A stretch of 64,000 bases of DNA from Candidatus Vicinibacter proximus (lineage in GTDB: Bacteria; Bacteroidota; Bacteroidia; Chitinophagales; Saprospiraceae): contig JADJOE010000001.1 in NCBI GenBank assembly GCA_016713905.1, forward strand, positions 1 to 64,000, written 5' to 3'. The number at the start of each line of letters is the position of its first letter. Positions within the stretch are counted from its first letter, which is position 1. Made by a program: the position numbers and the translations under genes. A model generated the notes under the pieces. It saw only the letters and a program-made list of their open reading frames with translations. It was not told the origin of the DNA and made no database searches. Positions 52,986 through 63,300 of the stretch are shown piece after piece.

Positions 52986-55127
52986 TTAGTCCGCTTTTAT
53001 AAAATTTACTGCTTCATTTGAAGACATGCTTCCAATAGTTATAGGAGACACTTTGCCATTGCTAATCAACATCGTGGATGGGTAAGCCGAGATCTTATAG
53101 TCACGTATAACTTCAGGTGCCAGAGTACCATCGATGACCAGAATATTCACGTTTGCTGCGGCACTTTGTACCTCAGGAGATTTCAAGGTATTACTCATGG
53201 TTTTACAGGAAGGACAGTCAGGATCCATAAAGACTACCATGGTTTTCTTAGATGAACTTTTCAAATTGCTTGATAATTCTGTGCTACTGCCCATCACTTT
53301 TACAGATGTATTGTTGAAAACGGTACTGAAATCACCACGCGTTGGATTAATCACATTCGGATCGTTGCCCGGTGGAAAAGCTCCGTTGAATCCACCTTTA
53401 GATCTACACAGGGCCCCACCAGCAGTTGGCATTCCAATCATTCCTCTTTTAGCGCATTCTTTTTTCGCAATATCAGCATCAGAAACTCCTGCACAATTAT
53501 AAACACCGACGTTACCATCGCCAGAAATATACATTTCCGACATATCTCCACCACATTCGCCGAATAAACCAGCCATTTTTTCACATTCATGAGTGTTCCA
53601 TCCATTGTTGTCGCAATATTGTTTGAATCTTTTCAAACGTTCGCAACCGTTATCAGAATCCATTCCTGGAGGCAATGGTGTGGATGCACCACCTCCTCTT
53701 TTTGGGGGAGGGTTGGCATTTTTGGCATCTCTGGAAGCAGTCTCTTTTGCTTTTTCAGATGCGCGTAATTTTGCCAAGTCTGCATCTGCCTGAGCACCTA
53801 CTGCATCTGTCACTTGAGCATCCTTGTATGCAAAAAATGATTTAATTCCTTGATAAATAATAGCACCAGTAAGGACTGCTCCTACAATGACCAAGCCTGT
53901 GGCTGCAACTGTTGTTGCAATGCCAGTACCTGCTGCAGCGGTAGTACCAGTTGCAGTTCCAGTAGCTGCGGTTCCAGTAGTTGCACCCGCTCCTGCAGTT
54001 GTACCTGCTGCTCCAGCAGTTGCACCAGCGGTGGCATCTGCTGCAGCTGCAGCTAAAGGTCTGGCAACTTTCGTGGTGATTTCACCCGCCTTAGCAAGCC
54101 TTACCCCTAACGAGGAATGCATTCCAGCAGTTCCGGCAGATTCAAATCCTGCAGCAGTTGCTTCGATCGCTTCGGCAGATTCAACCACTTCAACAACGGC
54201 TTCACCTGATACCGCTAAGTCATAAGCAAAATTAACCACTGTCCCTTCAAAACCACTCATAGAAACCATACCACCTGATGTCAGATTCGATCCCGTGGAT
54301 CCGCAATTTGCGATCATATTATCCATGGCTGATCTGGCTTGATCAATTCTTGCAGAACGTGCTGCTCCGCCTGTCTTACCGTTAAAAGGTGCTGTCAATC
54401 CCGCGTTTCTTGACGCAGAGCAAGCATTTAAAACCGTAGCACCTGCGTCAGCAGATTTTTTCTTTCCTTGAGAATCTGTACTTTTAAAATCCGCACCAAG
54501 GTCATTGACTACTGAGGCACTAGATCCACAGCCTCCGACAACCGCATTCTTTCCGGGAACATCTTTTCCGTTGAACAAAGCTGAAATATCCGCTAGAACC
54601 TGTGTCATGTCCTCAGGAATCATTATCGCCCTAAAAATATCCACAAATGATTTTTTATCGAAAAACATAAACTTCTTGTCATCTATCACATGATAGAATT
54701 TACTCCATTTAATATCTACAATTTTTCCATTATGTATGATCTTATTCCTGTCTGCTGAAATTTGACAATTTACCTTGCCATCAATATATGATATATAAGA
54801 CTCTAAAAGGTTTTGTTTAAAAACTATGTCTTTTATCATAATTCCGTTGTCATACACCTTTGTAGGTCCGCATCTTTTGCCATTTTGCCAATCTTCCTTC
54901 TTGATGATCCTTCCCTTGACATCATAAGTTGTAACTTGTATGACTGGACCACATTGTAGGTTGGTAATCAGTTTACCCTCTTGGAATATCAAGCCACTAG
55001 GATATTTAATTCTAAATTCTTTGTCTTGAGCATGCAATGAAATACTCAAAATGAAAAAGAAAAAAGCACACAAGAACTTAAATAAGTTCATCGTGTCGGG
55101 TTTAAAAATAAAAGCATTTTTTTTCAT
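52986..55127 (-). CDS. Secreted modular protein with low-complexity Ala/Thr/Gly region and C-terminal thioredoxin-like domain
   Basis: 713 residues, or 701 from ATG 55091, which gives the cleaner signal peptide MNLFKFLCAFFFFILSISLH AQ. N-terminal about 35-150: MORN-like text (GKLITNLQCGPVIQVTTYDV; NGKRCGPTKVYDNGIMIK). About 155-345: a glycine/serine-rich part with scattered Cys. About 355-410: an Ala/Thr/Gly run followed by a hydrophobic helix (GLVIVGAVLTGAIIYQGI), possibly membrane-spanning. About 470-590: a Cys-rich stretch. About 630-713: thioredoxin fold with motif DPDCPSCKTM and cis-Pro in SAYPSTMLI. A redox role outside the cytoplasm is likely, target unknown. The combination was not recognised. 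Confidence 0.75.
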   Translation of the reverse strand: MKKNAFIFKPDTMNLFKFLCAFFFFILSISLHAQDKEFRIKYPSGLIFQEGKLITNLQCGPVIQVTTYDVKGRIIKKEDWQNGKRCGPTKVYDNGIMIKDIVFKQNLLESYISYIDGKVNCQISADRNKIIHNGKIVDIKWSKFYHVIDDKKFMFFDKKSFVDIFRAIMIPEDMTQVLADISALFNGKDVPGKNAVVGGCGSSASVVNDLGADFKSTDSQGKKKSADAGATVLNACSASRNAGLTAPFNGKTGGAARSARIDQARSAMDNMIANCGSTGSNLTSGGMVSMSGFEGTVVNFAYDLAVSGEAVVEVVESAEAIEATAAGFESAGTAGMHSSLGVRLAKAGEITTKVARPLAAAAADATAGATAGAAGTTAGAGATTGTAATGTATGTTAAAGTGIATTVAATGLVIVGAVLTGAIIYQGIKSFFAYKDAQVTDAVGAQADADLAKLRASEKAKETASRDAKNANPPPKRGGGASTPLPPGMDSDNGCERLKRFKQYCDNNGWNTHECEKMAGLFGECGGDMSEMYISGDGNVGVYNCAGVSDADIAKKECAKRGMIGMPTAGGALCRSKGGFNGAFPPGNDPNVINPTRGDFSTVFNNTSVKVMGSSTELSSNLKSSSKKTMVVFMDPDCPSCKTMSNTLKSPEVQSAAANVNILVIDGTLAPEVIRDYKISAYPSTMLISNGKVSPITIGSMSSNEAVNFIKAD

Positions 55128-55157
55128 TGGAAATTTTTTATAACGATTTTAAAAAAA

Positions 55158-55712
55158 TTAATTGACTGAGGTTCTTTTAATGTGGATAACTAATAGTTCA
55201 TTTATACCTTCTCGCTTAAAAGAATGAATGTCTCCACTTGATGCCTGATACTTATATAATTGACCATTTAAAGTGATGAACCCAGGAGTAGGTGTTGGAT
55301 TTCCTCCCATTCCAAATTGTCCGCTAATCGTGACCAATTGAGTAGCACATGTCACAGGGTTTCTCAGAGAGATATTTTTTTCTTTTAAACAACTGTTTCC
55401 CACACGGTCTGAAAGTATAAAAGATACATTCCCCGTGGCTGTCAAATTGTGCGTGTTTGTAAGAATTGCGGATGCACTTAATGCTATACTACCAAGATTG
55501 TATTTCTGCAAACTGAATACCAAACCATTGGTAACTGGTGCAGTAGGTTTTATCCAATCCATATAAGTAGTCCATCTTGCACCAGGTGATTCATTACAAA
55601 TAGCAGGAATCAATACTTGTCCCAAAAGTTTACTTTCTAAACTCGTCAGTAAAACCAAATGGAAACTAATGACACATAAATAAGCAATCCTAAGTCGAAA
55701 TATTTTTTTCAT
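55158..55712 (-). CDS. Secreted protein of unknown function
   Basis: 184 residues with a long N-terminal hydrophobic signal (LRIAYLCVISFHLVLLTSLE, up to LLGQ). The rest is beta-rich (NGLVFSLQKYNLGSIALSAS; GNVSFILSDRVGNSCLKEKN; FITLNGQLYKYQASSG) with three Cys. No family recognised. It stands between two other secreted-protein genes on the same strand, 30 bp before the next. Confidence 0.65.
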   Translation of the reverse strand: MKKIFRLRIAYLCVISFHLVLLTSLESKLLGQVLIPAICNESPGARWTTYMDWIKPTAPVTNGLVFSLQKYNLGSIALSASAILTNTHNLTATGNVSFILSDRVGNSCLKEKNISLRNPVTCATQLVTISGQFGMGGNPTPTPGFITLNGQLYKYQASSGDIHSFKREGINELLVIHIKRTSVN

Positions 55713-55821
55713 AAAATTTTGTTTTATAATTTTTAATTAAAAAAAAATAATTGAAATAAAATGGATATTGGAAAACCAATTTATTTAAATTACATTTTAC
55801 TTTTCTTTTATGAAACAGAAA

Positions 55822-57093
55822 TTAATAATCTCTTGTATTATTTGTTTCATCAGTTTCCAACACTTTTTGAAGTGCATCGATTACAATAGTAAATTTTGCA
55901 GGGTCAGACCAGACGTAAGGTTCGATCATTACCAGTTCAGCTTCAGATCTGGGTGTTATGGAGTAAATAAAGACATCCTGTTCAGGATTGCAATCGAGTT
56001 TTCTAAATAATCTTTTTTTAGATTTAGGCCTTACATAAGAAAATAATTTCTCTTCTCCGGATGCTAAACCATTCAAAGTCTGACTCTGAAGTATGGTACT
56101 GCCATTTTTTAATTGGATGGTAAATGAAGTTGTAGTTGATTCACCAATATTTTTAACACCCCATCTGATATCGGGCCAGTTTACTTCTTGGTACACCACA
56201 GGATTAGCAGCTGTAGGTGCAGGAATTTGTGCCCGTACTATATCAAGGGTTGTTCTATTGGTACTCACTTTAGAAACATTACTACCTGAACAATTAGTAG
56301 CCATTGAACCAAATTTTCGATTGAGACCCGCATCCGTTAAATCAGGCAATCCAGTCAGTTCAGTAATCGTATAATTATTTGAAATCCTATACACATAGTC
56401 ACCTTTGTTACAAATAATATTTGTAACCTTCCACCTTATCGTATTAAATGTTTTAGGTAAAATCAGATTATTTTTAAAATTTACAAATAAAGTATCAATT
56501 TTATCGGCGACATTCGATTTTGTATATAAAACTTCAAAATCATTTTGGGATGCATCTAATGCGTAATTATAAACAATGCCAGACCATTGAATAATAATTC
56601 GGTATGTCTGCTTAGCATAAACATTTGTCAATGCATCCATATTGTTAAACAAAATCTGAAATTTCTCTACTCTTGGAGGTGGGGACCAAATGCCAATAAC
56701 AAATTTGGCGGTCAATGTTTTTAACCCTAATATATTTCCAAATAAACTTATTTCTCCCTGGTCAAATAGACTCATTGGACCAGAATTATCTGATGTAATT
56801 ATGAGGTCTACATATGTCTCACAGGGATTGTTATCTCTCTTCTTTGCTCCTATCGTAATATTTATTCCTGATTTGTTACATGTTGCCGATTCAACAAAAT
56901 CAGCATATTTTACATAAACTCTCATGGTTTCGGTTACAGTCCGATAAATATCCGGATTAAAAGTCACCCTTGACCCACACATTAAAATCTTACATACTGT
57001 CTCCTCCGAATGAACAAAATACGGAGTTGACAAAATCAAAATTATACCAACAAATAACCTTCTTATCACACTATAAACATTATATTTTTTCAT
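55822..57093 (-). CDS. Secreted protein with C-terminal CARDB-like domain
   Basis: 423 residues. Signal peptide within MKKYNVYSVIRRLFVGIILI to VHSE. Beta-rich throughout, 8 or more Cys. The last about 120 residues (NWPDIRWGVKNIGESTTTSF; LKNGSTILQSQTLNGLASGE; TIVIDALQKVLETDETNNTR) match the CARDB pattern, whose hallmark is the end V-x-E-x-DE-x-NN. CARDB modules are adhesion-type Ig folds of surface proteins. No T9SS signal was seen at the C-terminus. Confidence 0.72.
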   Translation of the reverse strand: MKKYNVYSVIRRLFVGIILILSTPYFVHSEETVCKILMCGSRVTFNPDIYRTVTETMRVYVKYADFVESATCNKSGINITIGAKKRDNNPCETYVDLIITSDNSGPMSLFDQGEISLFGNILGLKTLTAKFVIGIWSPPPRVEKFQILFNNMDALTNVYAKQTYRIIIQWSGIVYNYALDASQNDFEVLYTKSNVADKIDTLFVNFKNNLILPKTFNTIRWKVTNIICNKGDYVYRISNNYTITELTGLPDLTDAGLNRKFGSMATNCSGSNVSKVSTNRTTLDIVRAQIPAPTAANPVVYQEVNWPDIRWGVKNIGESTTTSFTIQLKNGSTILQSQTLNGLASGEEKLFSYVRPKSKKRLFRKLDCNPEQDVFIYSITPRSEAELVMIEPYVWSDPAKFTIVIDALQKVLETDETNNTRDY

Positions 57094-57124
57094 TTTTAAT
57101 AATTATTTGAAATAAAATTAAATA

Positions 57125-58243
57125 CTAACGCATCATACAAGCTATACCCGCAATTGGGCTTATACTTTGAAATACAAAATTCTTGTCATAATCCACTCTG
57201 ACTCCGTAAGACAACATCACATTTCTACTGATTCGCCAGTCTCCACCATATGAAGTAGTCAATGAATTTGCCTGGACCAAATTGATTGTGTTATCCTGAA
57301 ATATTAGTGAATTGTTAGTTTGGGTGAATAGTGCCTCCGCAAAAAAATTAAATTTTGGCGATCCATACCTAAAATTAAAACCGCCTGTAAATAAATTGAT
57401 ATTCTCTCCCTTTAAATCATCTCTGATCACGACGGTTTTAATCAATCCCGTCATCAAAATTTTTGATCCAATACCATAACTTGCATTTAGCCAGACAGCA
57501 TATCCACTTCCCTTTAGATCCAATTTTAGGAGAGTGTCATTCTTGTAGGAGTAAATTCTACCATAGGCTAGATCAATAAAAGAAGCATTCCAGTTCTTCT
57601 TGGCAAAGGCGGATGCTATATCCAGATTATTTCGTTTTTGTTCTATATCCAACAAATCGGATTGGAGTTCAACATCTTCCAAATGAATTTTGATTGAATC
57701 TCTCTTCACTTTATCCTTCTCAGCCTTAAGCGCTGTTTTTTGTACGGCTAACTGATCAAGAATTATTTTTCTGCGCTCATTAAAGGCAACTTCTGTTTCA
57801 CGAAACAAACTCGGATCGAGCAGAGCATCTTTTTGTCTATAGACGGTAAGTTTTGTTGCCCATGACAATCTTCTCACCTGTGAATCATCCTCTATAGTTC
57901 CAGCTGAAAGATCCAGGGTAGATAGCAATTGCATGAACTTTGATGCCTTTCGATATTTTTCCAGAGTACTTTTATTATAAACTATTTCCCATATGGGCTG
58001 TGCCTGAAGAGCCAGATTAGGCCTGAGCCTCCAAGATTTAAACGCCCAGTCTACTTTAAAATCTCTGATATTTCCAGGACGTGCAACCAATGCATTATTC
58101 GCTCCAATCATATCAAAAGCAGGTGATACCGGAATGGCAAACTCTGAAGCAACAGGAATATCTGATGTAGAACCCATTTGAGCTTTAATCTGTCCAATAG
58201 ACCCAAGAATTATTACCATCAAAAAATAAAAATTCAACCTCAT
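57125..58243 (-). CDS. Outer-membrane beta-barrel-like protein with internal coiled coil
   Basis: 372 residues; signal peptide MRLNFYFLMVIILGSIGQIK AQ. Residues about 130-215 are a charged coiled coil (KTALKAEKDKVKRDSIKIHL; DVELQSDLLDIEQKRNNLD). The second half alternates aromatic and polar strands (GSGYAVWLNASYGIGSKILM; NINLFTGGFNFRYGSPKFNF; TSYGGDWRISRNVMLSYGVR), as in outer-membrane barrels. No known family was recognised. First gene of the secreted cluster, with 447 bp upstream. Confidence 0.68.
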   Translation of the reverse strand: MRLNFYFLMVIILGSIGQIKAQMGSTSDIPVASEFAIPVSPAFDMIGANNALVARPGNIRDFKVDWAFKSWRLRPNLALQAQPIWEIVYNKSTLEKYRKASKFMQLLSTLDLSAGTIEDDSQVRRLSWATKLTVYRQKDALLDPSLFRETEVAFNERRKIILDQLAVQKTALKAEKDKVKRDSIKIHLEDVELQSDLLDIEQKRNNLDIASAFAKKNWNASFIDLAYGRIYSYKNDTLLKLDLKGSGYAVWLNASYGIGSKILMTGLIKTVVIRDDLKGENINLFTGGFNFRYGSPKFNFFAEALFTQTNNSLIFQDNTINLVQANSLTTSYGGDWRISRNVMLSYGVRVDYDKNFVFQSISPIAGIACMMR

Positions 58244-58690
58244 CCTCTGAAAATTTGAAATTGTATCATTAGTATTTTAAACTTCAAACCATTCCCTTGC
58301 ACGCACAAAGTGATTTGAATGCTTACAATAACTTATTGTAGCTTTTAAAAAAAATGTAAAGAGTAAAATAAAAAAAAAGAGTGGTCAATTTTGGATGATA
58401 AGTATCTGATTATAAAATAATTATATTTTACAATCAGATAAGAAAGAAATGAGTCCCTTATTTTTATTGGAAAAAAAACGAACAAAAAGCCAATAATAAA
58501 CTGATCCATAATGGTTGTTGTAAAAGAATTACCAAATGGATGGTGGGTAATTACTATGAAGCACTTTTTGATCCCTGACTAGATATTACTGTATCGGGGA
58601 AGAGAATGGAATGAAAATTTTACAACAATAACTTAAGGTAGTCCAACAATTTTTGGACAGTGGATGAAATTAAAGAAAATATACCGATAA
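58244..58690. other. Intergenic region between the sigma module and the secreted cluster
   Basis: AT-rich. ATCTGATTATAAAAT and ATTTTACAATCAGAT (about 58406-58440, one mismatch) form a 15-bp hairpin that may terminate the upstream unit. No ORF recognised; room for a promoter of the 57125-58243 gene. Confidence 0.5.
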
Positions 58691-59575
58691 TTATCTATTT
58701 AACAGACTTTTTTGAAGGCTACGGGCACTCTTAAAATAACTATGGTCTTCATTGCTTAAAATCAACTTTAATAATTGTGCATAGGAAGGCTTGCACTTAG
58801 GTCCACAGGCCAAATTGTTTAGTAATAGGTACCACTCTATTTCCTCTTTCGCAAATTGATCCTTTTCCTTGGACAAGCATAGACTGTATAAAATATTTGC
58901 TCTTTCATATTGTTCCAGTTTAAAATAAATATTTGCCTTGAAGAAATCAATATATGGTTTGTTAAACGACAATTTACTTAAAATTTCTAAAGACTTATTA
59001 TAGTCTTCATTATTAAATGCCAATTTTGCAGAGTCTAAACCACTCAGTGCGCCTTGACCCCGCACGTATACAATATCTCTTGGTTCAAAATAAAATTCCA
59101 TGGCAAGATCCATAGAATTGCCCCCAAATTCCGTATTCTTGATTTGAGCAATAGGAGGAGAAATTTTGTTTACAGAGGTTGAATCACTTTCTTCCACTGG
59201 ATTAAGCATTTTCGGAGATAAACTATCCTCAAGTGGGATAATTTTCATTTGATTGCCATCTGTCGGATATTGACGACCTTCCATAGGATACTGGATTTCC
59301 TGTTTTGAATTTTTCAATATAAAAACCAGCAACAATCCTAATATTGCGGTGGTGGCATATACAATAATTCTTATTTTTCTATATTGCCTTAATCGCTTTT
59401 GTTCAAGACTGATCTTACTTGACAAGCCCTTATCTCTAAGCTGTTTCACTAACAATTGCATTTGTTCAACTTCCCCCTTTAATTGAACATTATTTTCCAG
59501 CGCTAACTCAAAAGACTTGAGCTCTTCACCAACCATTTCATTATTTACATATCGTTCTATGTCTTCAGTTTTCAT
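58691..59575 (-). CDS. Single-pass membrane protein with anti-sigma-like N-terminus and periplasmic TPR region
   Basis: 294 residues. Cytoplasmic part about 1-68 (MKTEDIERYVNNEMVGEELK, then VKQLRDKGLSSKISLEQKRL), whose opening resembles short anti-sigma domains. TM helix about 70-86 (IIVYATTAILGLLLVFIL). Periplasmic linker about 88-165, then TPR-like helices about 180-290 (SAKLAFNNEDYNKSLEILSK; IYFKLEQYERANILYSLCLS). The start overlaps the ECF sigma gene by 11 bp, so the two are translationally coupled, the standard sigma/anti-sigma layout. No zinc-binding HxxxCxxC is seen, so the anti-sigma role is inference. Confidence 0.7.
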   Translation of the reverse strand: MKTEDIERYVNNEMVGEELKSFELALENNVQLKGEVEQMQLLVKQLRDKGLSSKISLEQKRLRQYRKIRIIVYATTAILGLLLVFILKNSKQEIQYPMEGRQYPTDGNQMKIIPLEDSLSPKMLNPVEESDSTSVNKISPPIAQIKNTEFGGNSMDLAMEFYFEPRDIVYVRGQGALSGLDSAKLAFNNEDYNKSLEILSKLSFNKPYIDFFKANIYFKLEQYERANILYSLCLSKEKDQFAKEEIEWYLLLNNLACGPKCKPSYAQLLKLILSNEDHSYFKSARSLQKSLLNR

Positions 59576-60161
59576 AGTCTGACTTGTATTTTAAAGAAAC
59601 AGCTGATAATTTTTTCATGCATTGACTTCTACTGACTCTCAGAGAATCAACACTGGAATAATTGACCAATTTCAAATTTATTTGTTCCTCATCCTGGTAA
59701 CCGTCAAGATATTTTAATTGTATCAGTTCTTTACAAGGTGAACCAATTTCCCCAAGTATCTTATTGACTAGTTTTAAATTCTCCTTTAGATAAAAAGAGG
59801 CCTGAACATCCTCTGAATAAGTATGAAAAGCTTCTTCCAATTCAATGGTTGAAACTGCTCTTTTGGCTCTTGTTATATTTAAAAACAAATTTTTACAAAT
59901 CCCGGTAAGGTAAGTCTGTGGGGCCGATAAACTGGCGTCATAACTTCCTTCCTGTATTTTACGTATAAATAAAATAAGGCCATCATGCATCACATCTTCT
60001 AAACAATCAGACGTCAACCCCATTTTTTTAATAAATTGTAAACAACTCCCTTCCACTTTTTTCAAGATATATTGTATGGCCTTCGAATCCTCCTTGGCCA
60101 GTTCCACAATTAATTTGTCCTGATCACTAAATCTGTTAAAGGGTGTTCCTAATTTAATCAT
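59565..60161 (-). CDS. RNA polymerase sigma factor, ECF-like
   Basis: 198 residues from ATG 60161 (frame open from TTG 60176). Region 2: EDVMHDGLILFIRKIQEGSY, then PQTYLTGICKNLFLNITRAK. Region 4 is reduced and divergent: CKELIQLKYLDGYQDEEQIN, then VDSLRVSRSQCMKKLSAVS. This low-conservation ECF form is common in Saprospiria-type genomes. It sits between a TPR-CHAT gene (169 bp upstream) and the overlapping membrane protein, so all three may form one signalling unit. Confidence 0.82.
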   Translation of the reverse strand: MIKLGTPFNRFSDQDKLIVELAKEDSKAIQYILKKVEGSCLQFIKKMGLTSDCLEDVMHDGLILFIRKIQEGSYDASLSAPQTYLTGICKNLFLNITRAKRAVSTIELEEAFHTYSEDVQASFYLKENLKLVNKILGEIGSPCKELIQLKYLDGYQDEEQINLKLVNYSSVDSLRVSRSQCMKKLSAVSLKYKSDYEN

Positions 60162-60329
60162 AATCGAAAATCCCAACCCATTTATACATCGTTCATCAAA
60201 ACATAAATGTACAACAAATATCTATTGTAATAAATTGAAAAAAGGTAAAGTCCTGAGTCTAATTGTACCTCCGGAACATGCGAAAATATTTTAACTTATT
60301 TTAAAATGTAGAAAAAATCACCTACAATT

Positions 60330-63300
60330 CTATTCAATCAAAACAAAGCCGGCCCAAAAATATGGATCTAATCCTTTATTCCTCATGTCCTTTTGGGCAT
60401 CATGAAACGCTGTCGGTATTGACTTTCCATCCCGCAACCATTTTTTATAAAATGAAGTCATTAATAAACTTGTTTGCTTATCTGGAACCTGCCATAAACT
60501 CATAATGATATACTTTGCTCCTGCTAGCTTAAATGCTCGCTGCAAACCATATACTCCTTCATTACGGTGAATATCACCCAACCCAGTCTCACAAGCAGAA
60601 AGAACTACTATCTCCGTATTTGAAAGATTCAATTGGCCAATTTCCAGCGCGGTAAGGATGCCGTCTTCAATACCTTTTAAAGTTTGCTTGCCTGTCCAAC
60701 TTGCATTCCCGCCTGCCAGGATTAAACCGGAACGCAACATTGGATTGTCAGAAATCCTAAAAACTAATTCATGATCATCTGTCAATGAATTTTGAATACT
60801 TTTCTTTGGATCTTGGAAAAAGTATCCATGAGTGGCAATATGAAGAATTCCTGGCGAAGCTTTCAGACTCGAACAAATTTCTTTAAAATAAGCTTCACTA
60901 GCTTCATTTCCTTTCTTCAGATTAACCTGATACCCACTTGATTTAAGTATCTTCCCTATCTCACTAACTTCTCTATCAGTACCCAATAAATAATTCCAGG
61001 AACCCATCCTCAAACTTGAGTCTATATGGTTAAAAGTAAATTCACCCCTGGATCTGGAAACAACCATTGATTCAGTTGAAATTATAGATGAGTCCGCATC
61101 AAATTGAATTCCACCTAATAATAATGCATTCTTGCTGTTATATGTATTTTGATTATTGGTAATTAATTTTCGCGAACTGGTTATTTCAATAAGTTGATAT
61201 TTATCATCTAATACTTGATCTTTTGAAATCGGGATTGCGTGCATATTAATTCTGTGCAACAACCCACTTGGTGAAAAATATACAGTTGTTACTCCTGATA
61301 GTAGTGGGTCCACTTTTTTCCAAATTATCTCATGCAATGAGTTATTAAATTTTGAATCATTACTTGATGAAGTATTTTTAAATGAATATAAGGAATTAAT
61401 TTGCTCATTCTTGCTGTCTACTTTAGTTGCAAAAATGGCTTCAAGCTCTGATTCATCACATAAAGACACAAAAGAAGGCTGTGTCATCCCAGGTTTAAGA
61501 ACTAAAGCAGCATAAACCATGCGATCACTACTTTTGGTGTATTGCCGATAATGAATAAAATCCACCATGGCTTCATTTTTATGTAGTGATTTTTGAACCT
61601 CCTCCCATTTTATCTGTCTGTTTACGTCTGCATAGTTGCTGCTGATTCTCACAATTTCCTTTTCTAAATTATTGGATTTCTGTTCTATACTAAGGATAAA
61701 TACACTGTCCCGGTCAACAATAGGCTTAGTATATTCTATAGCAAGAAGTCTTAAATAAGATTTTAGCAAGTTAAATTTATCACTTGCTACAGAATCATAC
61801 AGAGCAATCCGCTTATTTTGATTGGCAATTTCAAGTAAAAATTCTTTATAAAAAAGGTTGTTATCATAACAGTTTTTTGAAATATCAGAAACCCATTCAT
61901 TAGTAATTAATTTTCTTTCATAAATACTACTTGCTAATGAAAAAAGATAGTTTTGTCTTGTTACAAATACATTCAAATATTTTTGAAGTTCATTTGCAGA
62001 TAAATGTTGAACGGCCTTACCAATAATTTTTTGATTTAAAGAATCCAATTCCTTCATTAGTGGCTCACACTTTTTGTAATCCTCCATTTCCATATATAAA
62101 CATGCCAAATTGCTTAGACATAGGGTATATTCAGCGGTCTGGTTTCCCATACTTTTCCCAATTATTGCTTTCGCTTCATTTTGCAAAAATTCAGCCTGAT
62201 CATACTTTTTTTGAATTTGATACAATCTTCCAAGATTGGTTAACAATATAGCAAAATCAGGGTGCTCATTCCTGGATAATTTCTTTTGAATCTCCATAGC
62301 TATAAGATAATTCGTTTCTGCCTTCTCATACTGATGCATACTCAAATAGGTATTAGCTAAATTAGCTAATGCTTCTGCAAAGTCTGGATGATCCTTCCCT
62401 GAGATTTCTGCCATTATTTCTATAGCCTCCAGAAAATAGTTTTCAGCCTTTATATAATTATTCATTTGACCATAAAGAATACCAAGATTTTGCAAACTGG
62501 AAGTATAAAACTGGTTCTTCCGACCTGATACTTTTTTCTTTATCTCTAAAGCCTCTAAAAATATTGCTTCAGCTTTTTCAAAATTTCCTAGGCTCATATA
62601 TAAATTTGCAAGATTGTTTAAGTTGCCGGCATATTGTTCAGTTTCCTTACCGGTATTTTTTTCTAACCTTTCCAAATTATCCAAAAATATATTTTCTGCT
62701 TTACCATATTCGCCGGTTTTATCATATAAAAGTGAAAGCATACTTAAAACATTGACATAAAAAGGGTGTCCCTGATCATGCAGCTGATTTGTAAAAATAT
62801 CTATTGCTTCCAAAAAAACTATCTCGGCCTTTTCATAATAGGCCATATTGTAATATATTTTTCCTAACAGGAATAGATTGCCACAGTATTCTGGTGTATT
62901 CTTTCCAATTGTCTTCAATCTAATATCCTTGGCTTCAAGAGCATATTCTACTGCCTTTTCATAATTTCTGGTTTCCATTTTTATAATTCCCAGATTATTT
63001 AAGCATTTGGCATAAACTGGATTTTCATTACCAACTTTTCGCTTAAATACCTCTTTTGCTTCTAAAATAAATGGTTCTGCTTTTTGGAAATTTCCCATTT
63101 GACCATACAATGATCCTAAATTGAGTAAAGTTGATGCATAATCAAAATGATCTGAACCTAATACTCTTTTCCTAACATCTAAAGCCTCCAGGTACCATTT
63201 TTCTGCCTCACTTTTGTCCCTAACAGACATTTCAAGGATTTTTCCATAGTTATGGCAATATTTTCCATATGATGCTGATTCTTTGCCAAGATTTTCAAGA

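Noticed and set aside
53887..54225. Ala/Val/Pro-rich plus-strand ORF of 112 residues
   Set aside because: Antisense shadow of the triplet-rich part of the 52986-55127 gene.
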